Assembly: GCA_035582835.1 (NCBI GenBank)
Contig: JAYKAV010000411.1
Span: 1,014,843-1,078,842, forward strand
From: Phoebastria nigripes
Taxonomy: Eukaryota > Chordata > Aves > Procellariiformes > Diomedeidae
DNA: 64,000 nucleotides
Direction of reading: 5' to 3'
Shown: in pieces, positions 54,090 to 64,000 of the stretch
How the letters are laid out: every line of letters starts with the position of its first letter
How positions within the stretch are numbered: the stretch's first letter is position 1
Made by a program: the position numbers and the translations under genes
Notes under the pieces: model-generated
The model's input: the letters and a program-made list of their open reading frames with translations, nothing else
What the model was told of the DNA's origin: nothing
The model's database searches: none

Positions 54090-54500
54090 TTTTTTATGAG
54101 TGTCCATTTAGAGTTAAATCCGGGGCTGATACTCTATCAGAAAGGTGAGTGCTGTCATCTTACTATGGCTAGAATACATTTGTGACTCAGCACCTCTGTT
54201 TTTTTCCAGTGGTTTCAGAAAAGCATTAAATTTGTGGCAGCCTTACAATTCCTGTAACAGCAGCAGCTGTTTANCATGACTTGGGACAACTTTTCCAAAA
54301 CAAAGTATTATTTCGCAATCAGCCAGGTGATGAAATTAATAACTGAGATGCTGTGTTTTAGGTTAGCCTTTGGTTAGTTTGCTAAATATTTAGTATTCAT
54401 TTTCCCAGGCCTTCAATAGCAGAATTCTCCTTCAAATCTGCTCGCACCCGGGTTCATTATTTCACATTGACATTGCCATGAATTCACGTGACCCTCACCT
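54090..54500. promoter_or_regulatory. Possible conserved regulatory segment
   Basis: Base composition is more balanced than the neighbourhood and several recognisable factor motifs fall close together: an AP-1/MAF-like TGACTCAGCA at 54183-54192, a C/EBP-like ATTTCGCAAT at 54310-54319 and a USF/MiT-type E-box TCACGTGAC at 54484-54492. This resembles a vertebrate enhancer but is judged by eye only. Confidence 0.2.
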
Positions 54501-55879
54501 ATTTCAGTCCTGCTAGTGACAGGATGCTGAGGGAAATTTGTTTGATTTAGTAGCTGTTAACAATCTGCTCTCCATTTTGTCTCCATGGAAGTTCCAAGCA
54601 CAGGCTGACGGTTTAGCCATACCAACACATACCATGCTGAAAAATAAAATAACTTTGCACATGGGAAATTTAATGTACCATTAAAAAAAGGACAACAACT
54701 TACGAGTATCACTGAAATACCCAGTGCCACCAGAAGGAACAATTCCACTCATAACGTTGTGGGGGCAGGTCCACCCTCCAGCTTGTACTGGCTCTCCAGA
54801 AAGAGCTCCCCGAGTGGCCTCATCACAGGATGAGACATGAGTGAGAGCATGAAACACTCAGCCAAAAAAGGAGGACATGAGCCTACATCAGCAGTGCTGC
54901 CCAAAGTGTTTAGTTCTGCCATCCCCCTTGATCTAAACTTTTAGTCCTGCCTCTTCACTCGCTGTTCATATTCTTTTACTGCCTGGGCCTGGTGATGGGG
55001 CAGAATGGAAATGAGAGTCTGGGGTGAAGGATAGGAATGGTGGTCTTCACTTTCAGCAGCAGAGCCATTTTAGATGGGCTTAAAATGCTTGTGAAATCAA
55101 ACTCAAACTATTATGGAGTTTCATTCTTTTCCACCAGCTACTCTGAGTGATCCTGTGACACTAATGCCTACAGAGCCAGGTGCGTTAATAAGCCATGTCC
55201 CATACAACTGTTCTCAAGAGAGAAAGCAAAGCTTAAATAAAGACAGAAGCACTATGGATGATAAGATGCCTTTTCTCAGAGCACTGTGGGAAGGAAAAAA
55301 GACCACTTGGATGCAAGAGTGCTTAAATGCTGAAAGTGAAGATACTGATAAATGTAAAATTTTCAAAGTTATCTTTAGGACAGTAGCAGAGGGACTTTCA
55401 CAATATAAATTGTTAAGGCTATTTGCCATCTCTAAACAATGAAATATACTGCAATGAAATATACTTACATACAGATAACATGTTAGTTGTAAATATAATA
55501 AAACCTCCCCTTTAAAGAAAGCATTTAAATATTGTAATTTTTTAAATGCAAAATGGAATAATATAATTATCCAGACCAAATATGATATTACTGTCAGTTA
55601 GAAAAACATGCTAAATATTTTTCTAAGGTCAATTTTTGCTACCTGGTGCATTTGTTATTTAAAACATTACCTTACATTAATAAAAATACACAAGTGATTT
55701 AACCATAAATTTTGAAAAAATAACCCTCAAAATATATTAGTGCACCAATAGCAATCCTATTAATTGAAGCATTTAAAAGTGTCAATGGCTCTTACAACAC
55801 CAGTTGCAATCCCTTACTAATTTAACATTACAGCTTCATTTCTTGTTCTAATCTCATCTAATTTACCCTTCTTATTTCC

Positions 55880-56480
55880 TTGCTTCTGGATATGCTAGGT
55901 TTGCCACCCAATGAGTTTATTTCGCTAGTCATTCACTTTTAACAGTAAAACCAAACTATTTGAGGGGAATAATCTCCCTGCAAATCCAACACAGGATAAA
56001 GAGCTCTTATTTATCGAGCATTTTGTGCCTTGAATTGAAGCATTATTGCGAAGAGTGAGCAATAAACAAAAACACCTCAGGGGCCTGGGAGGAGCAATGT
56101 AACCAATTACATTTAATTAAATCAAAGGATGGGAGCCCTAGGGTTGAATGAGCTGAAGAACAAATTTGCATTAACACCTAGCAGCCAAACAAGTAGTTCT
56201 TGGTTTAGTCTGGAAGTACAATTGTTGCCATCTATTCTCTGCACTGAAGGGGGGCCATTAGCTAAATTCTTAAGAACTGTTTGTCCACTGATGAGGGGCT
56301 GCCTTCCCAACATTTCATCTTGTCACCCATGAAAATTGCCTACTAAAATAAACAGCTGCTTCTGAAACCCAGCAAACAAACATTAGTATCTGACTCACAA
56401 GTTTGCAATTCTGTAACACCTTTGTTCAGAGTCAACAAAGAAAACAATGCCAGGGCTCACACACCTGAGAAAAGTGGAGA
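55880..56480. promoter_or_regulatory. Possible conserved non-coding element
   Basis: Contains a dense group of developmental-type motifs: homeodomain TAATTA at 56114-56119, a TCF/LEF-type ATCAAAGG at 56121-56128 immediately beside it, and a perfect octamer ATTTGCAT at 56164-56171 preceded by AACAAA. Composition differs from the AT-rich flanks and no repeat is recognisable. No cross-species alignment could be made here. Confidence 0.25.
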
Positions 56481-58676
56481 TCCTCCAAGCCCTATTTGGG
56501 TGGGTGGGGGAAGAAGAAGTGGGAAGAATTAAAGTTAATCTGACCACAATGAATTCTATAAATTGAAACATACAGGATAATGATTACCTACAGCACTTTA
56601 AGAATGGATGCAAACATTGAGCCTTTGGTATAATGAGAAGACTTCCTAACACCAAAGTAATTACCAGTGCAATGCACCTCAAGCCTTCCTCTCCACTGTT
56701 CAGGGGGAAAGATCATAGAAGTCTGAGAAGAGCAGGGAATGGAAATGAATAAACACGAGCATGAAAATGATAGAGAAATTAAGAGCAATGAAATACAGAA
56801 ATGTCAAGAGTCCACAACTCTGCATTCTCCAAACTATGATTCTGTGGGGGAAAGCAGGAGGGAAAGACTACAAATGTTTAATCAGTTATAAACTACTCTT
56901 TCTTGAATGTTCATTGCACGGTCATGCTAAAAGAGAGAGCTTACATGTGAAGAAGGTGATTTTTTGAAGGTGTCTATGAGGCATGTGATAGAGTAGCAAC
57001 GGCCAGAATTCTTTTTTCATTATTTTAAAGACATATTTTCAGGGATTTATAAGTATAATAATTTCAAATAGTTAGAGATTTAAACTTATTGTCCCATACC
57101 TCATCCCAGACACAAAGTATACCTTAATCTACATGCCCCAAAAGCATAAATTAGTTTATCCATTTTAGGTTATACAACAAATGAAAAGGAACGTAATGGT
57201 TTCAAAACACTTTGCCCTAAACCTCAAGCTAAAAGGTTGAATTATTAAAATAATTTTTTAGGCAATCAGTGTTCATTGTGCCCTAAAACTGCAACAGCCA
57301 AGATTCTCATTTTGAAAAATACTGAACATGCGTACATAATATTTTCTTAGCTCTTGTTCCTTGAATATTAAGATGGGGAGTACAGAGAACAATAAAAGAC
57401 TTTTGTGGAGGCCTACATGCTCTGATCTCAGTCTTTTCAGGAAGTTAGCTGTTCCCCTCTTGACCTATTAATTTTCTTGCTTTGGAAGAAATTAAACTGC
57501 AGTCTTACTCTGTAAAGTGGCCATACAAAAATATAATTTTATTCTTACCACAGAAACCTGCTGCCTTTATTTACTCGTAGCTACATTTGCCTCTCATAAT
57601 GACAAATAAAAATATGTTTTAGTGCCCTTTTATACACTGTTAGACCAAAAANGCTAAAAGAGATCTAATAGCTTGCTTTTAACGAGATAAGTTGGCTAAT
57701 GTTTTCATCTTGTTAACTGAGGTAGCATCCAGCCTAAAGTAAATCAGAAAACTCTGTTCCAGAATAAACATCTATTACAGACGTGCTTTCAGACTACACC
57801 TACTTCAGTCTAACCAATACAACAACTGAAATAAGCAGTTCCTCCCTCTTCTGGACATAAACAGCAACCTTCTTTGTGTCAGATCTTGTGATAATGAGGA
57901 TATACGGAATGTGAGATAGGTTTGTTAATCTGGGGAAAAAAAAAAACAAAAAAAACCACCAAACAAACCAAACCCAACAATCATTCTCAAGGTGGGCTAG
58001 TTTTTCCATTAGATCAACCAACTGATCCAACTGACTGATTGGTATCAAAAGCTTTAGAGCCAAAATAAGGCATAGCAATGGGAGTAGATGATCAAGCACT
58101 GGGAGTGACACAAGAGATAAAACAGGACTACCTCCTTTAAGCAGCAGCAAGCTGCTAGATCAGCATAGCGTATGGTGGAACAACACCAGTAAGTGTCTAG
58201 TTTACCATTTACATGCACCTTAACTTAGACATGTTTCTCAACAGATCAGAAGTCAATTATCTCAAAGCTAAAGTTAATTGGTAGAGAGGCACTAATATGT
58301 TCTGGAGGTTGCTTTCCTATTTTGTTTTAGAATGCACTTAGCTAACAAATTTTAAAACCATGCCAAGACAAAGCACAGACTCTAGTTTCACATGTGTAGT
58401 CCTCACCTGCATTAACCACATTCCTTAAACAAAACCCCTCTTAATCTAAATATGTACTTGCACCTTCATGGATAAGCTGCTCTGAACATCACTGTTACTG
58501 TTTTCTCCTTCTCAAGGTAACTACAGACCTGATACATTTCTCAACTCTTGGCCATGACCCCTGCGACAAGGGTAAGGAGAGGTAGACTAAGAGTTACTGT
58601 GGAACAGCAAGTAGACTATGGGAGAGTAGAGGCAATGGGGCAATGAAAAAGGGAGCTCTTGAATAAAATCCCCTAG

Positions 58677-58681
58677 GTTAC
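58677..58681. repeat. Target-site duplication, left copy
   Basis: GTTAC immediately before the TG start of the LTR; repeated exactly at 59276-59280. Confidence 0.92.
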
Positions 58682-58954
58682 TGTGCTGGTTTTGGCTGGG
58701 ATAGAGTTAATTTCCTTCATAGTAGCTAGTATGGGGCTATGTGTTGGATTTCTGCTGAAAACAGTGTTGATAATACAAGGATGTTTTAGTAACTGCTGAG
58801 CAGTGCCGACACAGAGTCAAGGCCTTTTCTGCTTCTCGCCCCACCCCACCAGCGAGTAGGCTGGGGGCGCACAAGAAGCTGGGAGGGGACACAGCCAGGA
58901 CAGCTGACCCCAACTGACCAAAGGGATATTCCATACCATATGACTCACGCTCAG

Positions 58955-58963
58955 TACATAAAG
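58955..58963 (+). promoter_or_regulatory. Degenerate LTR TATA box
   Basis: TACATAAAG at the position expected for the U3 TATA element; the canonical TATAAA is changed by one base, so promoter activity is doubtful. Confidence 0.5.
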
Positions 58964-59143
58964 CTGGGGGAAGAAGGAGGAAGGGGGGGACGTTGGGAGT
59001 TGATGGCGTTTGTCTTCCCAAGTAACCGTTACGCNTGATGGAGCCCTGCTTTCCAGAGATGGCTGAATACCTGCCTGCCGATGGGAAGTAGTGAAGGAAT
59101 TCCTTGTTTTGCTTTGCTTGTGTGTGCAGCTTTTGCTTTGCCT

Positions 59144-59149
59144 GTTAAA
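59144..59149 (+). promoter_or_regulatory. Degenerate LTR polyadenylation signal
   Basis: GTTAAA about 185 bases after the TATA-like box, one base from the ATTAAA hexamer. It lies just before a T-rich stretch, as expected at the R/U5 side of the LTR. Confidence 0.4.
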
Positions 59150-59275
59150 CTGTCTTTATCTCAACCCACGAGTTTTCTCACTTTTACTCTTCTGATTTTC
59201 TCCCCCATCCCACCGCGGGGGAGTGAGCGAGCGGCTGTGTGGGGCTTAGTTGCTGGCTGGGGTTAAACCACGACA

Positions 59276-59280
59276 GTTAC
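59276..59280. repeat. Target-site duplication, right copy
   Basis: GTTAC directly after the CA end of the LTR, identical to 58677-58681. Confidence 0.92.
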
Positions 59281-62170
59281 GTGCTACTTATACCTTCCAG
59301 TGTGTTTAAAAAGAAAAAGATCAAACAATGCTGTATGCACATGAAAATAGTTATGTTTGTGTTGGGTTTTTTTAAATCTTATGGATGGCATGTTAACCAA
59401 AATGAATACAGCTAGGTTTGAAGTATGACATTTAGGAAAAAATCCTTTACTGGTGAATTCTCTAATTATGTCAACTTTATTTATGAATGAAACCACACAA
59501 TGCTAAGAACCTGTGAAATTACCAACCATTTCTGGATGTTCAAAAGTTTGACACGGAGCCTACTGCAGCCATCCACTACTGCAGTATGGAATCTTTGGAT
59601 TTATCTACACACAGAAAGCACTATTCCGGAACTCAGTCTCCATACATACATATAACAGCGAGTACATATTTTCTGGATGACTATAGTGCACTGTCTCTGA
59701 ACATGGCTCTTGCTCAGCTGAGAAATTTTCTGGAGTGTGAGGTAAGTCAGGATTCCTTTTAGACCAAAGGAATGAAAGCAGAATAGCAAAGCAGGTAGAA
59801 GTGCAGCAAAAACAGTGTGACAAGTGATCGCAGGCATAAGAAATGGTGGAACAAAGGAAGAAAGTGATACACGGTCTACATAAAAAATTAGAACAGATCA
59901 TAAATATGACACACCAGACATAATTCACCTCCAGCATTACTCTGCCATGTAAAACAGGAAGTCCTCGCAGTGGTCAGTCTGATGATGCAATAGCTCTAGG
60001 AATTCACTGCACAGAGCATATACATACCAACTACCTTTCTAAATACTTACTTTCTCACAAGATCTAAAAGGAACCACACTGTGACAGAACGTTCCAGATG
60101 CACGGAGTAATTAATTTACCTGCTGATGAGCAGGACAAATTCAATCTGCATCCTGAAACCCTACATACCAGAGAGCTACTGCTAGCAGCACAACTAAGGT
60201 TTTACATTAGTCCAGACACGAGGTTGGGAGAGGTGATGCCAAGACTGTTTCCAAACAATTGCTAATTACTCTTGAAGATCTGCTACAAAAGATTTTTCAG
60301 AAACAAATACGTGTTAAATTTGAAGCATGCTCTTGAAGGCAAGATTAGTTTTACAATTTCAAATGTTAATCCCATTTCTCTTCTTTGAAAACATACTACT
60401 TGTTTTAGTGTACTTCCATTTATTAAAAATACATTTTTCTCAAAAGCATCCAATATTGGGGGGGGCTTTTTCATTCTGTTTTTGAGGTCAACATACTTCT
60501 CATTTGCAGTGATATTTTGTGTTTTTCCTGTCTCAATCTTATCCTTTCTATACTATTTTCAAATCTGTTGTGCTCAAATGTTCTCAAAAAACAGTTATTT
60601 CAATTTGAATTCATTATGTCCTTTTTGATATGCTTCTGTTTACCTCAGTGGAAAACTGAAATGTGCTGCCTAATTACATGTTTGCTTTATCTTTTTAATT
60701 AAATTGTTAATTAATTGGTCTCAGTGTCCTTTAAACAAGATTCATAGCAGTGACATAAGTAACATAGAAAGGCATTTTACACAGAGCAGGAGACAATAAT
60801 CTGAAATTCCACTGTGCAAAATATAGTTGGAATGGATAACTAAAATTTTCCACTCCAAACCACTTTGTGCTGGTCTTCAACTGTGTCTACCACTGCATGT
60901 TTGATGCTACACTCTTGATGTGTTTAAATCAGAAAAAAATAAATTTAACAGTTCGATTTCAAAACAATATGCAAATCTTGAGTTAAGTGAATATAAATTT
61001 TCTAAGTCTTTACACATGGTAAATGACAGTAAATAGTGACAAACTAAACCAAAGCACTTTAATTCAAAATAACTAAAAAACATCCACTTAAAAAGATGTT
61101 AATTAACCCTGCAGGGTACATGCAGGATTTGAAATGAGTCCAAACAATGTCCAGCTTAATGCTAAGAACTTATAAAATGAGCTATCAGGGCCTATTAGTG
61201 CATTGTAATGGCTTAGATACTTGAAGAAGTGACCCTAAAATCTCTATTCTGACCCGACTTTCAGAAATGGGGCAGAAGATTGACCTTCACACAATATAAT
61301 CAGCAAAGGATCTAAAAAATGTATCTCTCTGTTATGTGAAACCACAGTTTTATTTACTCAGGCATGTTCACTTAGGAGTTAAGGTCCACTCAAGCATCAT
61401 TTCAGGGTTAAAGGTTATAGTATAAAGCCATTATGTTTTCAAGCAGAGTAGCATGCTACCATTTGTCTTGCAGTAATATCACAATCAGACATTACCTTTT
61501 TAGCTTGGCCCAGCGGTGAGTTTAAGACCCTGGCATATACATTGTAAAATAGACTGGTACTTTCCACAAGTCATTCAAACTGCATTTGCTAAACTTTAGA
61601 TTGGTGTATATTTTGTCTATGCTGTTATCTATAGACACACACAGCGTTTCAAAACAGTTTATGATCTGTGATCCTGTAGAAAGTCTGTTTATATAATAAT
61701 TAGGTTGATTCTATGTTCAATATACAATCAATGTACAGAAAAAAAAAAATCACTACTTTGGCTTTCAGGTTCAGTTTCACAATGAGGTCAATGTCTCTGT
61801 CACAGAAAACTGAATAAAGTAACTTTAAAAGTAGCTACAAGGACAATATGGATTTCTAAATTTCTCATTCAACACTTGTTTAAAATTCCTTGCTATCATT
61901 TACCAGTTCCTAGTATTCATTACATACCTATTCCAAATTAAGAACATTTCTTGATCAAGAGCTTACTAAATTAAGGCTCTGTACAACAATAAACTCTAAG
62001 TTTGAGCACAAGAGAAGCAGTGCTTACAAGACTATTCACAACAACAAACTAAAAGTTTGTTAAACTGACAAAATTTACACTTGATACAATAAATCAGAAA
62101 ATGCTTACAGTGCCAGCAACACGTACCGAATGTGCTAACAAGGTGGGGTTTTAAATATTTGTATTTCATG

Positions 62171-62245
62171 CCTCAGAGAGATGGCATAGGTTGTACATAC
62201 ATTTATTTTCTCAAGTGCAGTGCACAACCTATGCATGCTTTGAGG
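62171..62245. ncRNA. MicroRNA-precursor-like hairpin
   Basis: Inner arms GCATAGGTTGTACA (62184-62197) and TGCACAACCTATGC (62221-62234) pair in 13 of 14 positions around a 23-nt loop. After a small internal loop, outer arms CCTCA (62171-62175) and TGAGG (62241-62245) pair again, giving a single 75-nt hairpin of pre-microRNA size. The GC content of the stem is higher than its flanks. I cannot match it to a known microRNA family, and the strand is undetermined because both strands fold. Confidence 0.28.
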
Positions 62246-62983
62246 TTAGGTAGGTCTTGAGGAAAACAGATAGCAACACTACATTTTGCTACTCTTTAGA
62301 ATTTGATTCTTACATGAGTAAGTCAAAAGTTAGAAGAGCGACAACTTTTTTTTAACCGTAAGGTTTTTGTAACTTTGTAACAAAAGGTACAAAACCGAGA
62401 TGCCTCCTAAAACAACAGAATCTTGATTTTATATATTCTTTGGACTCACACAGGGATACTGAAATCTACCACCAAACTGCTAGATTACTGTATGCAATTT
62501 GACCACCATACACTAGTAATGTCTACCAAAATATAAATATATATATATATTTTAAAACATAATAGCATTATGAATCATAGCATGATTCAGAGTGTAAGAA
62601 TTAGACATACACATGAAGATGCAGAGTACTTTCAAAAAATATGATTGTTTCTGGGTACATTTTCTGCAAAAGCATGCCAGTTACCTCAGCAAGTGCTACT
62701 TCACGACATGAAGGATCCTTGGTTTTGTGATCTGAAGTCTGTGCATAAAATTGTTATAGCACAAATTTGTACACAAAATTACAACAAGCATTTCCATTAA
62801 AGTAAGATCAAGGTTGCCAAATAAAATACTTGATTTAGGAAATGACAAAATTAGTTAGGAAATGCCACTACACCCCTAGCACAGCTGTCTTTCATGTATT
62901 CCTTAGGAAGCAACATGTAACTAAATACTGCCACGTACTATACTTCACAGACGACCACTGCTTCCTTTTAGTTCACAGAACTA

Positions 62984-63006
62984 ATTTTATCATTTAATGA
63001 TAAAAT
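62984..63006. repeat. Perfect 23-bp palindrome
   Basis: ATTTTATCATT (62984-62994), one T, then AATGATAAAAT (62996-63006): eleven-base perfect arms with a single-base centre. The core ATCATTTAATGAT holds two inverted homeodomain-like half-sites. Confidence 0.9.
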
Positions 63007-64000
63007 AATCAGTATTTACACATCAGTCAAATACAGCCCCATTTTTTACTTTCTGAATTTACCTTTCAGTGGAGCAAGCTTGCCTAGCCTAGGCTTGAAA
63101 GCTGTATGCAGACTACCAGAATTCATTGCCTGCTTTTCAGTGTCTCACTCACTTTGAAAGTTACCAACCAGTTATCCCTAACAGAACAACTCCTCCACCT
63201 CACAGTCCTTGGTGACTATCTTCCTTACAGCATGTGGTGGTGTCCCTGTGGACAGAGAGAAGTCAGAAGGAGACTTTCTTTAGATGAAGCTCTGAGGCAC
63301 AGAAAGAGGAAAAACATCCACTAACTCTTGAGAGTCCAAAGCACCTAGAACCTCATTTTTTGAGTGTTTTACATTTTTGCTTTAGCTGTTGAAACCACCG
63401 TTTCAGCTGTGATTTGCTTCTGCAGATCAGACCCTAGGCTTTCAGAAAAACAACATACTAGCCCACCATCACAGAGAACCCTCAGGCAGACGGAGGAAGA
63501 GAATCTGCTCTCCAAGCAACCACACNAACCATGAAATCCCCATTTACACAGGCAACCCTAAAATAATGGTGCATTTTATAGAGCCAAGGACTCAAAGTTA
63601 AATCATACTTCTGTGGGTATTTTTTGAAGTAAAAAATAAACATCAAAAACCCCATCATCTGGAATATCAGCTCCTCCATAGGTTGTTAGCAGGACTGCAA
63701 CTTTCAGACTAGCTCAACTTCTTTATGATTACGCAAATAAAGTAAATTAAAACATTGCAGCAGTCTACAAAGAGCAGCAGTTAAAAAGAATGAAAGATGT
63801 ATTTCACCTGAGCAGTCACAGGAAAGTGATGCACACAGAGATGCCTGGAAACATAGTTCTGTCGCTGGCCCTGTGGGAAACATTTTCTGGTGCACCCACG
63901 ATTTCTTTCCAGCCCTCTTGAAGCTGAGCTAGCATAGCCTCCTTTCCGCCATTGACTTCTTGTCTCGGTCCAGTTACTCTCAGGACACATTCATTTCATT

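Larger units (their letters stand above)
34841..58676. other. AT-rich DNA, no gene seen
   Basis: Long unique-looking stretch. Holds a pyrimidine-skewed block (38590-39190), inverted repeats near 41.2-41.4 kb, A43 at 42793-42835, short (TA)n at 48224-48239 and AT-rich (TA/GATA)n-like DNA at 44955-45012, and two segments that look like conserved regulatory DNA (about 54.1-54.5 and 55.9-56.5 kb). Open frames up to about 130 codons occur but none has recognisable protein content or splice context. Confidence 0.5.
58682..59275 (+). mobile_element. Solo LTR of an endogenous retrovirus (ERVL-like)
   Basis: A 594-base LTR beginning TGTGCTGG and ending ACGACA (TG...CA ends), flanked by identical 5-bp duplications GTTAC. 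The sequence is one I recognise as a dispersed avian LTR, with the opening 'tggttttggctgggatagag', the 'ccccaccccacc' block and the closing 'gctggctggggttaaaccacgaca'. Five-base duplications are typical of class III (ERVL-type) elements. No primer-binding site, gag, pol or env sequence adjoins either side, so it is a solo LTR left by recombination between two LTRs. Promoter-like and polyadenylation-like elements are present but altered. One N at 59035 sits in a CpG-containing word. Confidence 0.93.
59281..64000. other. AT-rich DNA, no gene seen
   Basis: Unique-looking flank of the solo LTR. Contains the hairpin at 62171-62245, (TA)n at 62537-62550 and a perfect palindrome at 62984-63006. No coding segment could be supported. 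Confidence 0.5.

Noticed and set aside
55113..55442. 109-codon plus-strand open frame
   Set aside because: About one frame this long is expected by chance in the window; no family features seen.
59081..59266. 61-codon open frame
   Set aside because: Lies wholly within the solo LTR and has no coding meaning.

Overview
The window looks like AT-rich, gene-poor nuclear DNA from a bird. The evidence is chicken-repeat-1 (CR1) non-LTR retrotransposon copies of several ages, two ending in the avian ATTCTATG-type 3' microsatellite, plus a solo endogenous-retrovirus LTR of a kind I associate with songbirds and relatives. Isolated single Ns point to a draft assembly. There is no prokaryotic gene organisation, CRISPR array, operon or phage.

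Layout. 1-1150: unique AT-rich DNA. About 1150-2190: a very old CR1/L3-type fossil (+ strand). 2190-4690: unique DNA with a 32-A tract and a possible minus-strand terminal exon near 3979-4166. About 4691-5775: a 5'-truncated CR1 on the minus strand whose partial reverse-transcriptase frame is still open over 334 codons. About 8330-9130: an older broken CR1 (+). 9131-33880: mostly unique DNA with one probable MIR-type SINE fossil near 10.6 kb and a series of short minus-strand segments that look like coding exons, best at 13.26-13.38, 13.80-13.91, 15.76-15.86 and 16.28-16.37 kb. 33888-34840: a third CR1 (+), frameshifted, with one nonsense codon. 34841-58676: long unique stretch with a pyrimidine-skewed block (38.6-39.2 kb), a 43-A homopolymer, perfect inverted repeats near 41.2-41.4 kb and two segments resembling conserved regulatory DNA (about 54.1-54.5 and 55.9-56.5 kb). 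58677-59280: solo LTR with a perfect 5-bp target duplication. 59281-64000: unique DNA with a microRNA-precursor-like hairpin at 62171-62245 and a perfect 23-bp palindrome at 62984-63006.

No protein-coding gene could be named. The minus-strand segments may be part of one unrecognised split gene running right to left; splice sites and phases agree, but chance pseudo-exons are common in vertebrate introns, so this is a hypothesis. Everything else is repeats or DNA in which I see nothing specific.
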